From: Haploplasma axanthum
GTDB taxonomy: Bacteria > Bacillota_I > Bacilli_A > Acholeplasmatales > Acholeplasmataceae
DNA length: 64,000 nt
Assembly (NCBI RefSeq): GCF_900660745.1
Contig: NZ_LR215048.1
Span: 1,116,001 to 1,180,000 of the forward strand
Reading direction: 5' to 3'
Position numbers and translations under genes: made by a program. Within the stretch, counting starts at the first letter, position 1. Each line of letters starts with the position of its first letter. This document shows, in pieces, positions 26,477-36,846 of the stretch. Under the pieces are notes generated by a model. It was not told where the DNA came from. It saw nothing but the letters and a program-made list of their open reading frames with translations, and did not search any database.

Positions 26477-28494
26477 TGAAATTACACAAAAAGCTAGTAA
26501 TTGTAGTAAGTGCATTACTAATTGCACTTACATTAGTTGCTTGTACGAAACTTAATAAGATCGAATTTTCAGGTATTGAAAATGTAGAACTTGAATTCGG
26601 TGTTGAGTTTAATGTATTAACAAATGTCAAAGCAATAGGCAATGACAAGAAAGATTATACGGACAAGATTGTTATTCAAACAGTTTCAAAAAGCATTGAT
26701 GCAAATGGCAAACTTGATACAACAAAACCTGGTGAAACCAAGGTAAGATATAGTGTCAAGATTGATGAGCCTGAAATTAATGCACAAGTTTGGAGAACAA
26801 TAGTAGTTAAATCACCTGAAAGTACAGGGGAAGGATTACTTCAAAATGGTGATTTTAGTCAAGGAACAGCATTTTGGATTGGAGATCAAGGTTCAATTGA
26901 ATCATCAGTAGTTGATGGTGCTTTAAAACTTGATATCGTTGCAGGCGGAAATTCACACGAACCTAGATTACATCAAATGGCTATTCCATTTGAACAAGGT
27001 AAAACATATGAAGTTAAGTTTAATGCTAAATCAAGTGTTGATAAAACAATTAATCTTCAAGTAGGTGAACTATTAGCTAATGCACCATGGTTTACTGACT
27101 TTAAGCCAATGCAAATTGTTCATAAAGACTTAACTGAAGAATGGACTGAATTCTCATTTAAATTCAAACATAATTTAGACAACAAACGTGGTGGATTATT
27201 ATTTGAATTTGGTAAAGTAGATGGTAATCAAGTAGATGCTACAGTTTGGTTAAAAAATGTAACAATAACTGAAGTTGAGGCTGAGGCTGATACTGAAGCA
27301 CCAAAATTTGCGGGTATTAAAGAAACAGTTACATTACTTGTTGGTACTGAATTTAATGCATTAGCTGGAATTACAGCATTTGATGTAGCTGATGGGGATG
27401 TTACAGAAGCAATTACTTATGTAATTAAGAATTCAGATAATGAAGTAGTTACAGAAATTGATTCATCAGTCGTTGGTACATATACTATTGAATATGAAGT
27501 TAGTGACAAATCACTTAATAAAGCAACTGCAACTGTAACAGTTTCATTCATCGAAATGACATTTAAAGATATTAATTTAGTTGTTAATGGTGATTTTAGT
27601 GAAGCGTTAGGGGAAGAATGGACACTATATAAAAATGCCGCTGAAGCAACTATGGCTATAGAAGATAATAAATTATTAGTTGATGTTCAGTCATTAGGTG
27701 GTGCATCATACGATGTTCAATTATTCCAAGAAGGTATTAAAGTTGAACAAGGAAAAACATATCGTATAAGTTTTAAAATTTCATCAACAGTTGCAAGAGA
27801 TTTTAATTTAGCATTTGGTGTTGCTTTAACACAAGATCCATGGTTTACTCATTACATGGATATTAAGAATAGTCTAGAGATTACTACAGAAGAAAAAGAA
27901 TATAGTTATGTATTTACAGTTAGTGAAGAAACTACAAAAAATGGTAAATTAGTATTCGAATTAGGAAATACTGCAAATGGAGAATTAGGCGTTGTTACAA
28001 TATCTGATGTTAAATTACAAGAACGTGATGTTGAAGCTTTAATTGATGCAGATTTTACTAATGAAAAACATGTTATTGAACAAGCAAGTGGTGATACACA
28101 TGCAACTGCTGAAAGAACAACAGATAAATTAACTATTACAGTAAGTACAGTTGGAACAGAAGCTTATATACCACATTACTTCTACATGCTAGATAATTTA
28201 GAAGCAGGAAATTATAAATTTAAATTGAGTATTAAAGGTGATGTAGCAAGAACAGTTAGATTCAATATTGTATTACCAGATAGTGGTCATAGTTCTGTTT
28301 TACCAGAAGTAGAAGGAAAGAACTATGTTGATATTAAATTGGTTGAGGATGAAGTTTATGAACTTATAGTTGATTTTAATGTAGCAACTGCATTAACAAA
28401 TGTAAAAGTTGAACTAGATTTTGGTCCAATTGTTGAAGGCGAAACAAATACAGGTGTATTTGAATTAAGCGATATTCTATTATATAGAAAATAA
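26476..28494 (+). CDS. Surface lipoprotein with carbohydrate-binding modules
   Basis: A 672-aa lipoprotein; the signal peptide ends in the lipobox LVAC with Cys23. Two CBM4/9-like modules are visible, starting at LLQNGDFSQG (near residue 118) and LVVNGDFSEA (near residue 369), each with the FWIGDQ or EWTLYK strand that follows. Between them is a DUF5011-like Ig domain (DTEAPKFAGI...DGDVTEAITY). A third, weaker module starts at about residue 517. There is no catalytic domain, so it probably holds glucan chains at the membrane for the nearby hydrolase and importers. It overlaps the phosphorylase stop by one base. Confidence 0.85.
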   Translation: MKLHKKLVIVVSALLIALTLVACTKLNKIEFSGIENVELEFGVEFNVLTNVKAIGNDKKDYTDKIVIQTVSKSIDANGKLDTTKPGETKVRYSVKIDEPEINAQVWRTIVVKSPESTGEGLLQNGDFSQGTAFWIGDQGSIESSVVDGALKLDIVAGGNSHEPRLHQMAIPFEQGKTYEVKFNAKSSVDKTINLQVGELLANAPWFTDFKPMQIVHKDLTEEWTEFSFKFKHNLDNKRGGLLFEFGKVDGNQVDATVWLKNVTITEVEAEADTEAPKFAGIKETVTLLVGTEFNALAGITAFDVADGDVTEAITYVIKNSDNEVVTEIDSSVVGTYTIEYEVSDKSLNKATATVTVSFIEMTFKDINLVVNGDFSEALGEEWTLYKNAAEATMAIEDNKLLVDVQSLGGASYDVQLFQEGIKVEQGKTYRISFKISSTVARDFNLAFGVALTQDPWFTHYMDIKNSLEITTEEKEYSYVFTVSEETTKNGKLVFELGNTANGELGVVTISDVKLQERDVEALIDADFTNEKHVIEQASGDTHATAERTTDKLTITVSTVGTEAYIPHYFYMLDNLEAGNYKFKLSIKGDVARTVRFNIVLPDSGHSSVLPEVEGKNYVDIKLVEDEVYELIVDFNVATALTNVKVELDFGPIVEGETNTGVFELSDILLYRK

Positions 28495-28506
28495 GGAGTG
28501 TAAAAA

Positions 28507-29931
28507 ATGAAAAAATTATTATTAGTTACATTAACATTAATAGGATCATTAGTATTAATCGCATGTGGTGGAAAGAAACCAGTTCCTGGAAATAAAATTT
28601 CTTTATCTTATGCTGACTGGGGTGATCAAGTAACAAATCAAAAAATGATTGATGCTTTTGAAGCAAAATATCCACATATATCAGTAGAGTTAAGAACTGA
28701 TATTGCAGGTAGTGGTGAAGAGTTTACAGGTAATTTAATTACAGCTTCACAAAATGGAGTTTTACCTGACGTATTTGCAACAGATAATGTTCCAGTAATT
28801 GTTGAACAAGGATTGACATTAGATGTAAGTGAATATTGGGATAAAGATGAAGATGCTAAATTAGTATATGAATATATTGCAAAGACTGCTATTTATGGTG
28901 AAAAAAGATATGGTATTCCTTCATTCCAATTCTTAAAAGGTGTAATGATTAACTTAGATATTTTTGAAAATGCTAACTTAACAACTACTGCAGGTAAATA
29001 TCGTATTGATGACGATGGATATCCAATGAAAGATTGGACATTTAATGAAATGATTGAAATTGCTAAAGCAATTAAAAATATTAGTTCTGATCCAGCAGAA
29101 ACAGTAATTGGACTAGATACTTGGTATGGAACACCAGACTTCCAACAAGTATGGCCAACAATGGAAGATGCTGATTTAATGTATGATACTTGGGATGGAA
29201 GTAAATTTAATTATACAAACGCGCATTGGATAAGTGCAATGCAAGAAAAAGTTAGATTACATCAATTAACTGATGGAACAACAACTAAATTTACTCCAGA
29301 CCAATTGGAACAATATCCTCACTTAGATGGATATTTAATTCAAACTGGAATTGGTGCAATGGATATTGAAGGTTCATGGCAATTCTGGGTAATTCAAGAA
29401 GCTAAAAAAGATAATATTAATTTAGGATTCTGGCCATACCCAAGAGCTACAAATGGAAATTTCTATCCACCAGTAATTCTTGACTATCAAGCAGTTTCAT
29501 CACAAACACAATATCCTGAAGAAGCATACTTACTTGCTAAATGGATGACTTATGGAAAAGATGGATGGAATGCAAGATTAGACATTTTAGATGAAACAAG
29601 AAAAGAATTAATTGCTAAAGGTGAAACACCTGCATATCTTGATAGATATCCAATTGCTGATTATCCAGAAATTTGGGCAAAAGTAGATGGTTTCGTTGAT
29701 GGTATTGAAGGTATTCAAGCAACATTTGAACATATTGCAAATGGTAAACCAGATTTAGATAAATGGATGCCAGGATATCGTGATTTCTGGGCATGGGCAA
29801 ATGATGCAGAAAACACATTTGGATGGGAAGCATTAGTTACTGCTGGAGCAACATCAGTACCAACTTATGCAACAGAATGGAATAAAAAAATAAATGAACT
29901 AGTACAACAAACGCTAGATAAACTAAAATAA
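28507..29931 (+). CDS. Sugar ABC transporter substrate-binding lipoprotein
   Basis: A 474-aa extracellular solute-binding protein, family 1 (MalE-like). The lipobox is LIAC with Cys20, followed by a short GGKKP linker and the start of the fold (ISLSYADWGDQVTNQKMIDAFEAKYPHISVEL). Trp- and Tyr-rich stretches fit sugar stacking. It is preceded by AAGGAG and followed by a strong hairpin, which would let it be made in excess over the permeases. It should deliver gluco-oligosaccharides to one of the permease pairs. Confidence 0.9.
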   Translation: MKKLLLVTLTLIGSLVLIACGGKKPVPGNKISLSYADWGDQVTNQKMIDAFEAKYPHISVELRTDIAGSGEEFTGNLITASQNGVLPDVFATDNVPVIVEQGLTLDVSEYWDKDEDAKLVYEYIAKTAIYGEKRYGIPSFQFLKGVMINLDIFENANLTTTAGKYRIDDDGYPMKDWTFNEMIEIAKAIKNISSDPAETVIGLDTWYGTPDFQQVWPTMEDADLMYDTWDGSKFNYTNAHWISAMQEKVRLHQLTDGTTTKFTPDQLEQYPHLDGYLIQTGIGAMDIEGSWQFWVIQEAKKDNINLGFWPYPRATNGNFYPPVILDYQAVSSQTQYPEEAYLLAKWMTYGKDGWNARLDILDETRKELIAKGETPAYLDRYPIADYPEIWAKVDGFVDGIEGIQATFEHIANGKPDLDKWMPGYRDFWAWANDAENTFGWEALVTAGATSVPTYATEWNKKINELVQQTLDKLK

Positions 29932-29936
29932 AAAGA

Positions 29937-29970
29937 GATGTTGGGGGAGTTTTCTCCCCCCATCTTTCTT
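29937..29970 (+). terminator. GC-rich hairpin inside the operon
   Basis: GGGGGAG (29943-29949), a TTTT loop and CTCCCCC (29954-29960), extended by GATG/CATC with a two-base bulge, then a T-rich tail. It is the most GC-rich spot of the locus. It probably acts as a partial terminator or 3' stabiliser of the binding-protein mRNA. Confidence 0.75.
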
Positions 29971-29987
29971 ATATGTAAGGAGTCAGT

Positions 29988-32900
29988 ATGAAGACGATTA
30001 AGAATATTTTTAATAAGTTAAAACAAATAATTAAAGGCATATCTACAAAAAGAATTATCGTTTATACGATTACTTTTTTCTTATCGTTATTTCTTGTCCT
30101 TTCATTTTTTCGTAAGTCAAATATGAAAAATTATGTTTCTACAATTGATTATAATAACGATTATCAACAAACAAGTAACTTAGTTAGCGGTAAAAAGAGT
30201 TATACGAATCTATTATTAGAATACAAAAACAAAAATATTCCTTTTATTAATAAAGATATTATTCTAGATAATAGTGATTATTTAGGTTTAGAAGTGACTG
30301 AAAATGATAGTAATTATGGTGAAGCTGTAAAAAAATATCAAAGTGAAAAAACAAGTAATAATGGAGTCTATCTATTAAATGAAGATAATCAATTAACAAT
30401 AAAAGTTAGTGATGTTGAAGAAGGAATTTATTATATTGCAATTGATTATTATGAATTGGACCAATTAATTGATAATAATCAAATAAGTATCAAGATTAAT
30501 GGTGAAGTACCATTTATTGAGAGTGAAACATTAGTATTAAAATCTAAGTGGATTTTTGCTAAAGATGAATTTAGTAATGATAGATATGGTAATGAGATAC
30601 AAGCAGGGGCAAATAAGGAGATTGGATGGTATAATCAAAAGATTTATGATTACAAGGGAATCCATCCAAATTATTATGGTTATCATTTAAAAAATGGTGA
30701 TGAAATAACCATTTCATATGTGAATAAAGATTTATTAATTGGTGAAGTTTCATTCTTTAAGACTGAAACAATAAAAACATATGAAGAATATTTAAAGGAA
30801 TATCAAAATGTTAGTATAAGTAATGAAAAAATTGAAATATCTGCAAGAGATATGAAGTCAAGAACTGAACCATCAATAAGACTTAGAAGTGAAAGAGATC
30901 CAAGTAATTTATACTATGATACACAAAAACTAAAATTAAATACAATTTTTAGCGAATCATGGCAAAATGGTGGTCAAGCAGTAACTTATGAGATTAATGT
31001 TGAAAATAGTGGTATGTATAAATTGGCATTTAAATATCGACAAAATTTAGTTAATGAAATGCCAGTATTTAGAAAAATCAGTATTAATGATAAAGTACCA
31101 TTTGATTTATTTGAAAGTTATGCATTTCCTTACACAACAGGTTTTTTAAATCGAAGAGTTGTTGATGAAAATGGAGATGATGTTTTAATATATTTAGAAG
31201 CAGGAACACATGAAATAACTTTAGAAGCAGTGAGTTATCCATACCGTACTGCGATTGAAAAAATTAAAGAAATAATGTCAGAAATTCAAAGTCTGGCTTT
31301 AAAAGTTAAACGATACACTTCTGGTGGAAATGATCCATATAGAGATTGGGATATTGAAACATATTTCCCAAATGCAAGTACAGATATGAATAAATGGGCT
31401 GATGAATTAGATGTGCTTCATGAAAGTTTAAAAGTAATGTCAGATGTTAGTAAACCATCTGAAATTGCTAACATTTCACAATCGGCTAAGCGACTTAGAA
31501 ATATTGCTAAAAACATTAACAAATTACCAAGCAAAATGGTTCAATTCTCTGATGGTGATTCATCAGTAAACCAATTACTTGGAGCAACAATGCAAAGATT
31601 AATGGTTTCAGGTTTAGAAATTGAACGTGTTGTTGTTTATGGAGATGAAAGATTATCTAAACCATATAGCAATGTATTTACATCAATATATGAAGAAATT
31701 AAGAGATTGATTCTATCATATACAAATAATCCATATAGCGTATCAAAAGCTAAAGATAATGAATTAAGAGTTTGGGTAAATCACCCAAGACAATATATTG
31801 AAATAATGCAAGCTATGATTGATGAAAAATATGATGGCAAGATGCGAATTACATTATCGCAAATGCCAGATCAAAATAAATTAGTATTAGCAAATGCTAG
31901 TGGTGATGCACCAGATGTTGCAATTGGTGTGGATCATTGGATTCCATATGATTTTGCAATAAGAGAAGCATCACTTGATTTAAGAGAGTTTAAGGGATAC
32001 GAGGAACTAGTTAAGAACTTTTCTAAAGGTGCAATGATTCCATATATATTTGAAGATGGTGTTTATGGATTACCAGAAACTCAAAACTTTTGGGTTACTT
32101 ACTATAGAAAAGATATTTTAGAAAGTATCGGTGTTAATAAAGTTCCACAAACTTGGGATGAAATAAAAGCATTACTACCAGTACTTCAAAGTTATGAACT
32201 TAATTATTTTATTCCAATTTCTCAATATGTAGGTTTAAAACCATTTGTTGCAACACTTCCATTTATCTACCAATTTGGTGGTTCATTATATAGTGAAGAC
32301 GGCATGCAAACAGCAATTAATGATACTGAGACAATTCAAGGAATGAAATTAATGTCAGAATTATTTACACTTTATAATATGCAAAAATATGTTGCAAGTT
32401 TCTACAATCAATTTAGATATGGAATTATTCCAATTGGTGTTAGTGATTTATCAACATACATTCTATTACAAACAACTGCATTAGAACTTGATGGATTATG
32501 GGATATTGATTTACATCCAGGAAATTATATTGAAGAAACTGGTGAAATAGTAAGATATGCACCATCAGGTGCACAATCTTCAATGATTATGAGTACTACT
32601 AAGCATAAACAAGAATCATGGGATTTCTTATCATGGTGGATGAGTACTGAAGTTCAGGCAGAATTTGCTTTTACACTTCAAAATACATATGGTAAAACAT
32701 ATTTTTGGAATACTGCTAATGTTAATGCATTTAGTCAAATGTCAATTCCTAAAAAACACCGTGATGTTATTTTAAATCAATGGGAATATGCATCTGAAGC
32801 TCCAAGAATACCTGGATCTTACATGGTTGAACGTGAAATCAGTAATGCATGGACAAAAATGGTTTTTGATGGTGCTAATCCAAGACTTGCACTAGATGAA

Positions 32901-33035
32901 GCTGTTCGTATTTCAAATCGTGAAATATTATATAAAATGGCTGAATTTGGATATGTTGTAAATGGTGTACCAGTTAAGAATTATGAAGTACCAACAATAA
33001 AAAATATTGACAAATGGCTAACGGAGGTAAACTAA
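29988..33035 (+). CDS. Membrane-anchored giant substrate-binding protein fusion
   Basis: A 1015-aa protein. It starts with a basic cytoplasmic stretch and one membrane helix (residues 22-42), then two related beta-sandwich domains ([14 protein letters not shown] near 150; [14 protein letters not shown] near 340) like CBM or PA14-type folds, a coiled helical linker (about 420-580), and a full family-1 solute-binding domain from about 590 to the end ([32 protein letters not shown]). There is no lipobox, so it is tethered by the helix. It is about twice the length of a normal binding protein. It probably serves the permeases directly downstream. Confidence 0.8.
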   Translation: MKTIKNIFNKLKQIIKGISTKRIIVYTITFFLSLFLVLSFFRKSNMKNYVSTIDYNNDYQQTSNLVSGKKSYTNLLLEYKNKNIPFINKDIILDNSDYLGLEVTENDSNYGEAVKKYQSEKTSNNGVYLLNEDNQLTIKVSDVEEGIYYIAIDYYELDQLIDNNQISIKINGEVPFIESETLVLKSKWIFAKDEFSNDRYGNEIQAGANKEIGWYNQKIYDYKGIHPNYYGYHLKNGDEITISYVNKDLLIGEVSFFKTETIKTYEEYLKEYQNVSISNEKIEISARDMKSRTEPSIRLRSERDPSNLYYDTQKLKLNTIFSESWQNGGQAVTYEINVENSGMYKLAFKYRQNLVNEMPVFRKISINDKVPFDLFESYAFPYTTGFLNRRVVDENGDDVLIYLEAGTHEITLEAVSYPYRTAIEKIKEIMSEIQSLALKVKRYTSGGNDPYRDWDIETYFPNASTDMNKWADELDVLHESLKVMSDVSKPSEIANISQSAKRLRNIAKNINKLPSKMVQFSDGDSSVNQLLGATMQRLMVSGLEIERVVVYGDERLSKPYSNVFTSIYEEIKRLILSYTNNPYSVSKAKDNELRVWVNHPRQYIEIMQAMIDEKYDGKMRITLSQMPDQNKLVLANASGDAPDVAIGVDHWIPYDFAIREASLDLREFKGYEELVKNFSKGAMIPYIFEDGVYGLPETQNFWVTYYRKDILESIGVNKVPQTWDEIKALLPVLQSYELNYFIPISQYVGLKPFVATLPFIYQFGGSLYSEDGMQTAINDTETIQGMKLMSELFTLYNMQKYVASFYNQFRYGIIPIGVSDLSTYILLQTTALELDGLWDIDLHPGNYIEETGEIVRYAPSGAQSSMIMSTTKHKQESWDFLSWWMSTEVQAEFAFTLQNTYGKTYFWNTANVNAFSQMSIPKKHRDVILNQWEYASEAPRIPGSYMVEREISNAWTKMVFDGANPRLALDEAVRISNREILYKMAEFGYVVNGVPVKNYEVPTIKNIDKWLTEVN

Positions 33036-33036
33036 G

Positions 33037-33921
33037 ATGATTAAAAAAATGAATAGACCAGCTTGGTTTCTTGTTCCATATTGGACATTGTTTGCAATAT
33101 TTATTGTTCTACCAGTACTAGCAGCAGTAGTATTATCATTTACATACTTTAATGCTATTCAAACGCCTAAATTTGTCGGGATTACTAACTACATTGAGTT
33201 AGTAACAATTGACACAGTATTTATGCAATATGTTTTATCTAATACAATCAAATTCGCTTTAATTGTTGGACCTGTTGGTTATATATTATCGTTTGTTGTT
33301 GCATGGATGCTTGCACAAATATCGAAAGTACCAAGAACAATTTTAGCAATTATTTTATACTCACCATCTTTAACGATGGGGGTTGCTATGGCGTCAATGT
33401 GGAAAATTATTTTCTCTGGAGATTCAAAAGGCTATTTAAATGCCTTACTTATGAACTGGGGAGTCATATTAGAACCAATTCAATTTTTACAATCACCTCA
33501 ATACTTAATGACGATTATGATTATAATCTCACTATGGAGTAGTATGGGAGTTGGATTTTTAGCGATGCTAGCAGGGGTTTTAAATATTGATCAAACACTT
33601 TATGAAGCAGCTTATATTGATGGAATAAGAAATAGAACTCAAGAGATTTTCTATATCACAATTCCATCAATGAAACCACAAATGTTATTTGGTGCAGTAA
33701 TGGCAACAGTAACAACTTTCCAAGCGGGAGCAATTGGTGTTCAACTATCGGGATCCAATCCAACCCCTCAATATTCAGGACAACTAATCGTTAACCATAT
33801 TGAAGACTTTGGATTTACAAGATATATGATGGGTTATGCAGCAACAATTAGTGTTGTCTTGTTATTACTTGTATATTTCTTATCAAAAGTAACGTTTAAA
33901 TTATTAGGAGAAAAGGAGTAG
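33037..33921 (+). CDS. Sugar ABC transporter permease, MalF-type (pair 1)
   Basis: A 294-aa protein with six predicted membrane helices. The EAA loop that docks the ATPase reads [21 protein letters not shown]. The length matches small UgpA/MsmF-type permeases. AGGTAA-type spacing to the upstream gene is one base, and the next permease starts five bases after its stop. No ATPase gene lies in the locus. Confidence 0.92.
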   Translation: MIKKMNRPAWFLVPYWTLFAIFIVLPVLAAVVLSFTYFNAIQTPKFVGITNYIELVTIDTVFMQYVLSNTIKFALIVGPVGYILSFVVAWMLAQISKVPRTILAIILYSPSLTMGVAMASMWKIIFSGDSKGYLNALLMNWGVILEPIQFLQSPQYLMTIMIIISLWSSMGVGFLAMLAGVLNIDQTLYEAAYIDGIRNRTQEIFYITIPSMKPQMLFGAVMATVTTFQAGAIGVQLSGSNPTPQYSGQLIVNHIEDFGFTRYMMGYAATISVVLLLLVYFLSKVTFKLLGEKE

Positions 33922-33926
33922 ATAAA

Positions 33927-34799
33927 ATGTCATCATTTCAAGGTACTAAAATAAATCCAAGTAGATTTGATAAGAGTCAATTAAAGTTTTATCTATTTTT
34001 AATCCCTCTTTCAATTCTAATGTTATTACCAATATTATTTATATTTAATCAAGCTTTTAAACCACAATCAGAATTATTTGAGTATCCACCTAAGTTCTTC
34101 GTAAGAAAACCAACAATGGGAAACTTTAGTGAGTTTTTTAGAGTTATGAATGCAACTAGTGTTCCACTTTCAAGATATATTGCCAATACATTATTTGTAA
34201 CAATAATTGGAGTATTTCTATCAATTGTGTTTTCAGCTTTATCAGCTTATGGATTATCAAAGTTAAAGTTTAAAGGTAAAAAACTTTTATTTGAAATAAA
34301 CACAATCGCTTTAATGTTTGTTCCAATAGCCGTCCAAATACCAAGGTATTTAATCATTGCTAGAATGGGACTAATTGATAATTATTTAGTTCATATATTA
34401 CCAATGATTGTTTTACCGGTTGCAATGTTTTTATTAAAACAGTTTATTGATCAAGTTCCAAATGATTTAATAGAATCTGCAAAAATTGATGGTGCATCAG
34501 AAATGGAAATATTTATAAAAGTAATATTACCTATAATATCACCTGCAATTGCAACAGTTGGTATTTTATCATTCCAACAAATTTGGAATGACGTAGTTTC
34601 ATCAACTCTTTACATTAATGATGAAAGTAAACGAACATTAGCGTTTTTTATTCAAAGTTTAACATCAACACACAATACAGTTGCTGGACAAGGAATGGCA
34701 GCAGCTGCAAGTTTAATAATGTTCTTACCAAATTTCATTCTATTTGTTATTCTTCAAAGTAAGGTAATGAATACAATGGCGCATTCGGGGATTAAATAA
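33927..34799 (+). CDS. Sugar ABC transporter permease, MalG-type (pair 1)
   Basis: A 290-aa permease with six predicted helices. The EAA loop is ESAKIDGASEMEIFIKVILP, and the extracytoplasmic part after helix 1 has the usual FKPQSELFEYPP. It pairs with the MalF-type protein just upstream. The following gene starts one base after its stop. Confidence 0.92.
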   Translation: MSSFQGTKINPSRFDKSQLKFYLFLIPLSILMLLPILFIFNQAFKPQSELFEYPPKFFVRKPTMGNFSEFFRVMNATSVPLSRYIANTLFVTIIGVFLSIVFSALSAYGLSKLKFKGKKLLFEINTIALMFVPIAVQIPRYLIIARMGLIDNYLVHILPMIVLPVAMFLLKQFIDQVPNDLIESAKIDGASEMEIFIKVILPIISPAIATVGILSFQQIWNDVVSSTLYINDESKRTLAFFIQSLTSTHNTVAGQGMAAAASLIMFLPNFILFVILQSKVMNTMAHSGIK

Positions 34800-34800
34800 T

Positions 34801-36846
34801 ATGAAGAAAAAAAGATTATTAATTGCAATCCTACTATTAATGATAAGTATTATATTTGTTAGTCCTACTAAAGTGGCAGCAAATGGTATTCCTTATACTA
34901 CTTATACATATAGTAGTTCAACGAAAAGACTTATATGGACTCAAGATGCTTATGTTCCACTCTCGATTCAATATGAACTCGGTGGAATAGAACTTAGAGA
35001 TCCACAAGATATAACAATTGATTCTAAAAATAACGTTTATATTGCTGATCAGGAACAAAAAATGATTATTAAATATAACGTTGAAACAAATGATAGTTTA
35101 AGAATTGGTGAAGGTGAGTTAGTAAAACCTACTGGTGTTCATGTTGGTCAAGATGAAAAAGTTTATATAGTCGATGTTGGAAGTAAAGAAGCATATCAAT
35201 ACACATTTGATGAGCCAACTCAAACCTATATTAGAACAATGACATATAAAAAACCTGTTAACACGCCATATTTTAGTGATACAGATGTTTTTGAACCAAC
35301 AAAGGTTGTTACTGATCATGCAAATTTAGTATATTTAGTTTTAGCAGGTAATTTTAATGGTTTAGCTAAGTATAATGAGAATGGCGAATTTACGGGATTT
35401 TTTGGAGGTAATCAACTACCAAAAACTCTAGATAACATGATTAAGCAATTATTATTTGATGAAGAACAACGTCGTAATTGGTTTAAGATGATTCCTAAAT
35501 CAGTCTATAATGTCGGCGTTGATCAATCAGGATTAATATTAACAACAACAAAAGATGAAATAGGATATAAAAAATTAAATATTGCTAATCAAGTATATAA
35601 TGAATCCATATGGGGATTTGAAGATATTGAAGATGTTTTTGTTGGTCCAAATCATACGATTTTTACAATTTCAAAAACAGGTAGAATTGTTGAGTATACA
35701 CCAGAAGGAGAAGTTTTATTTATCTTTAGTGGTAAAGATGAATTTGATCAAAAAGGATTATTTAAATCACCAACTGGAATTGCAGTAGATAGTAAAAATA
35801 ATATATATGCTGTAGATAATCAAAGTAGATCACTACAAATCTTTATTCCAACTGAATTTGCAAACACAATTCATGAAGCAATTTTACTATATTATGATGG
35901 TAAATATTCGGAATCACTTGTTCCATGGCAAAAAGTTTTAAAAATGAATTCTTTATTTGATTTAGCAAATAAGGGAATTGGTGATGCATATTTTGCTCAA
36001 ATGGAATATGAAAAAGCTATGGAATCATATATTATTTCAAGAGACCAACAAGGATATTCACAAGCATTTTGGGAAGTTAGAAATAAAGATTTACTTGCAA
36101 GTGGTCCCCTACTTGTTGGAGTATTACTTGGATTAATTGTTTTAGTTATTGCTAATCAGTTTTTAAAATTTGGTAAATATTTAAAATTACCATTTAAAAA
36201 ACTTAATACATATTTGAAAAAGTATAAAGTTTATAATGAACTAGCATTTGGTTTCTATATTATTAAAAAACCAAGTGATGGTTTTTATGGAATTAAGCGC
36301 GAAAAGAAAAGTTCAAACCTTACAGCATTAATATATATATTATTGTTCTTTATTGCGTATATGTTTTGGAAATATAATACAAGTTTCTTATTTAATGACA
36401 TTATTAAATCGGAAATAAATGTATTAAATGAAGTAATGTTCATATTCATACCATTAATACTTTGGTTAATAAGTAATTATTTAATTGGAAGTATTAGAGA
36501 TGGAGAAGGTAAATTTAGTGATATTTTACAAGGTACTGCATATACCTTACTACCACTGATAATAACATTACCAATTTTAGCAGTAGTTTCAAACCTATTA
36601 ACATATAATGAAGCATTTGTATATAATGTTTTAATGTATATAGGAATTGGTTTATCAGTTATTTATTTAGTTATTATGGTTAAAGAAATTCATTTCTATG
36701 ATATGAAACCAACATTTAAAAATATTCTAATTACACTATTTACAGCAATTATGATTTTAATATTCATTGTTATAATATACATGTTGATGTCTGAAGTTAT
36801 TGGATTGTTTGGTGATATCATTAAGGAGGTTAGAAATCGTGTCTAG
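34801..36846 (+). CDS. NHL-repeat / TPR / Yip1-domain membrane protein
   Basis: A 681-aa protein. A signal peptide or first helix (residues 4-26) is followed by an outside beta-propeller of NHL repeats (DPQDITIDSKNNVYIADQEQ; PTGVHVGQDEKVYIVDVG; PTGIAVDSKNNIYAVDNQ; about 50-350), a TPR-like pair (about 360-420), one membrane helix (about 440) and a Yip1-type helical bundle (about 505-680). No enzyme motif is seen. Its place between two permease pairs says it belongs to the importer, perhaps as an assembly or gating factor; that is inference. Its end overlaps the next gene. Confidence 0.78.
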   Translation: MKKKRLLIAILLLMISIIFVSPTKVAANGIPYTTYTYSSSTKRLIWTQDAYVPLSIQYELGGIELRDPQDITIDSKNNVYIADQEQKMIIKYNVETNDSLRIGEGELVKPTGVHVGQDEKVYIVDVGSKEAYQYTFDEPTQTYIRTMTYKKPVNTPYFSDTDVFEPTKVVTDHANLVYLVLAGNFNGLAKYNENGEFTGFFGGNQLPKTLDNMIKQLLFDEEQRRNWFKMIPKSVYNVGVDQSGLILTTTKDEIGYKKLNIANQVYNESIWGFEDIEDVFVGPNHTIFTISKTGRIVEYTPEGEVLFIFSGKDEFDQKGLFKSPTGIAVDSKNNIYAVDNQSRSLQIFIPTEFANTIHEAILLYYDGKYSESLVPWQKVLKMNSLFDLANKGIGDAYFAQMEYEKAMESYIISRDQQGYSQAFWEVRNKDLLASGPLLVGVLLGLIVLVIANQFLKFGKYLKLPFKKLNTYLKKYKVYNELAFGFYIIKKPSDGFYGIKREKKSSNLTALIYILLFFIAYMFWKYNTSFLFNDIIKSEINVLNEVMFIFIPLILWLISNYLIGSIRDGEGKFSDILQGTAYTLLPLIITLPILAVVSNLLTYNEAFVYNVLMYIGIGLSVIYLVIMVKEIHFYDMKPTFKNILITLFTAIMILIFIVIIYMLMSEVIGLFGDIIKEVRNRV

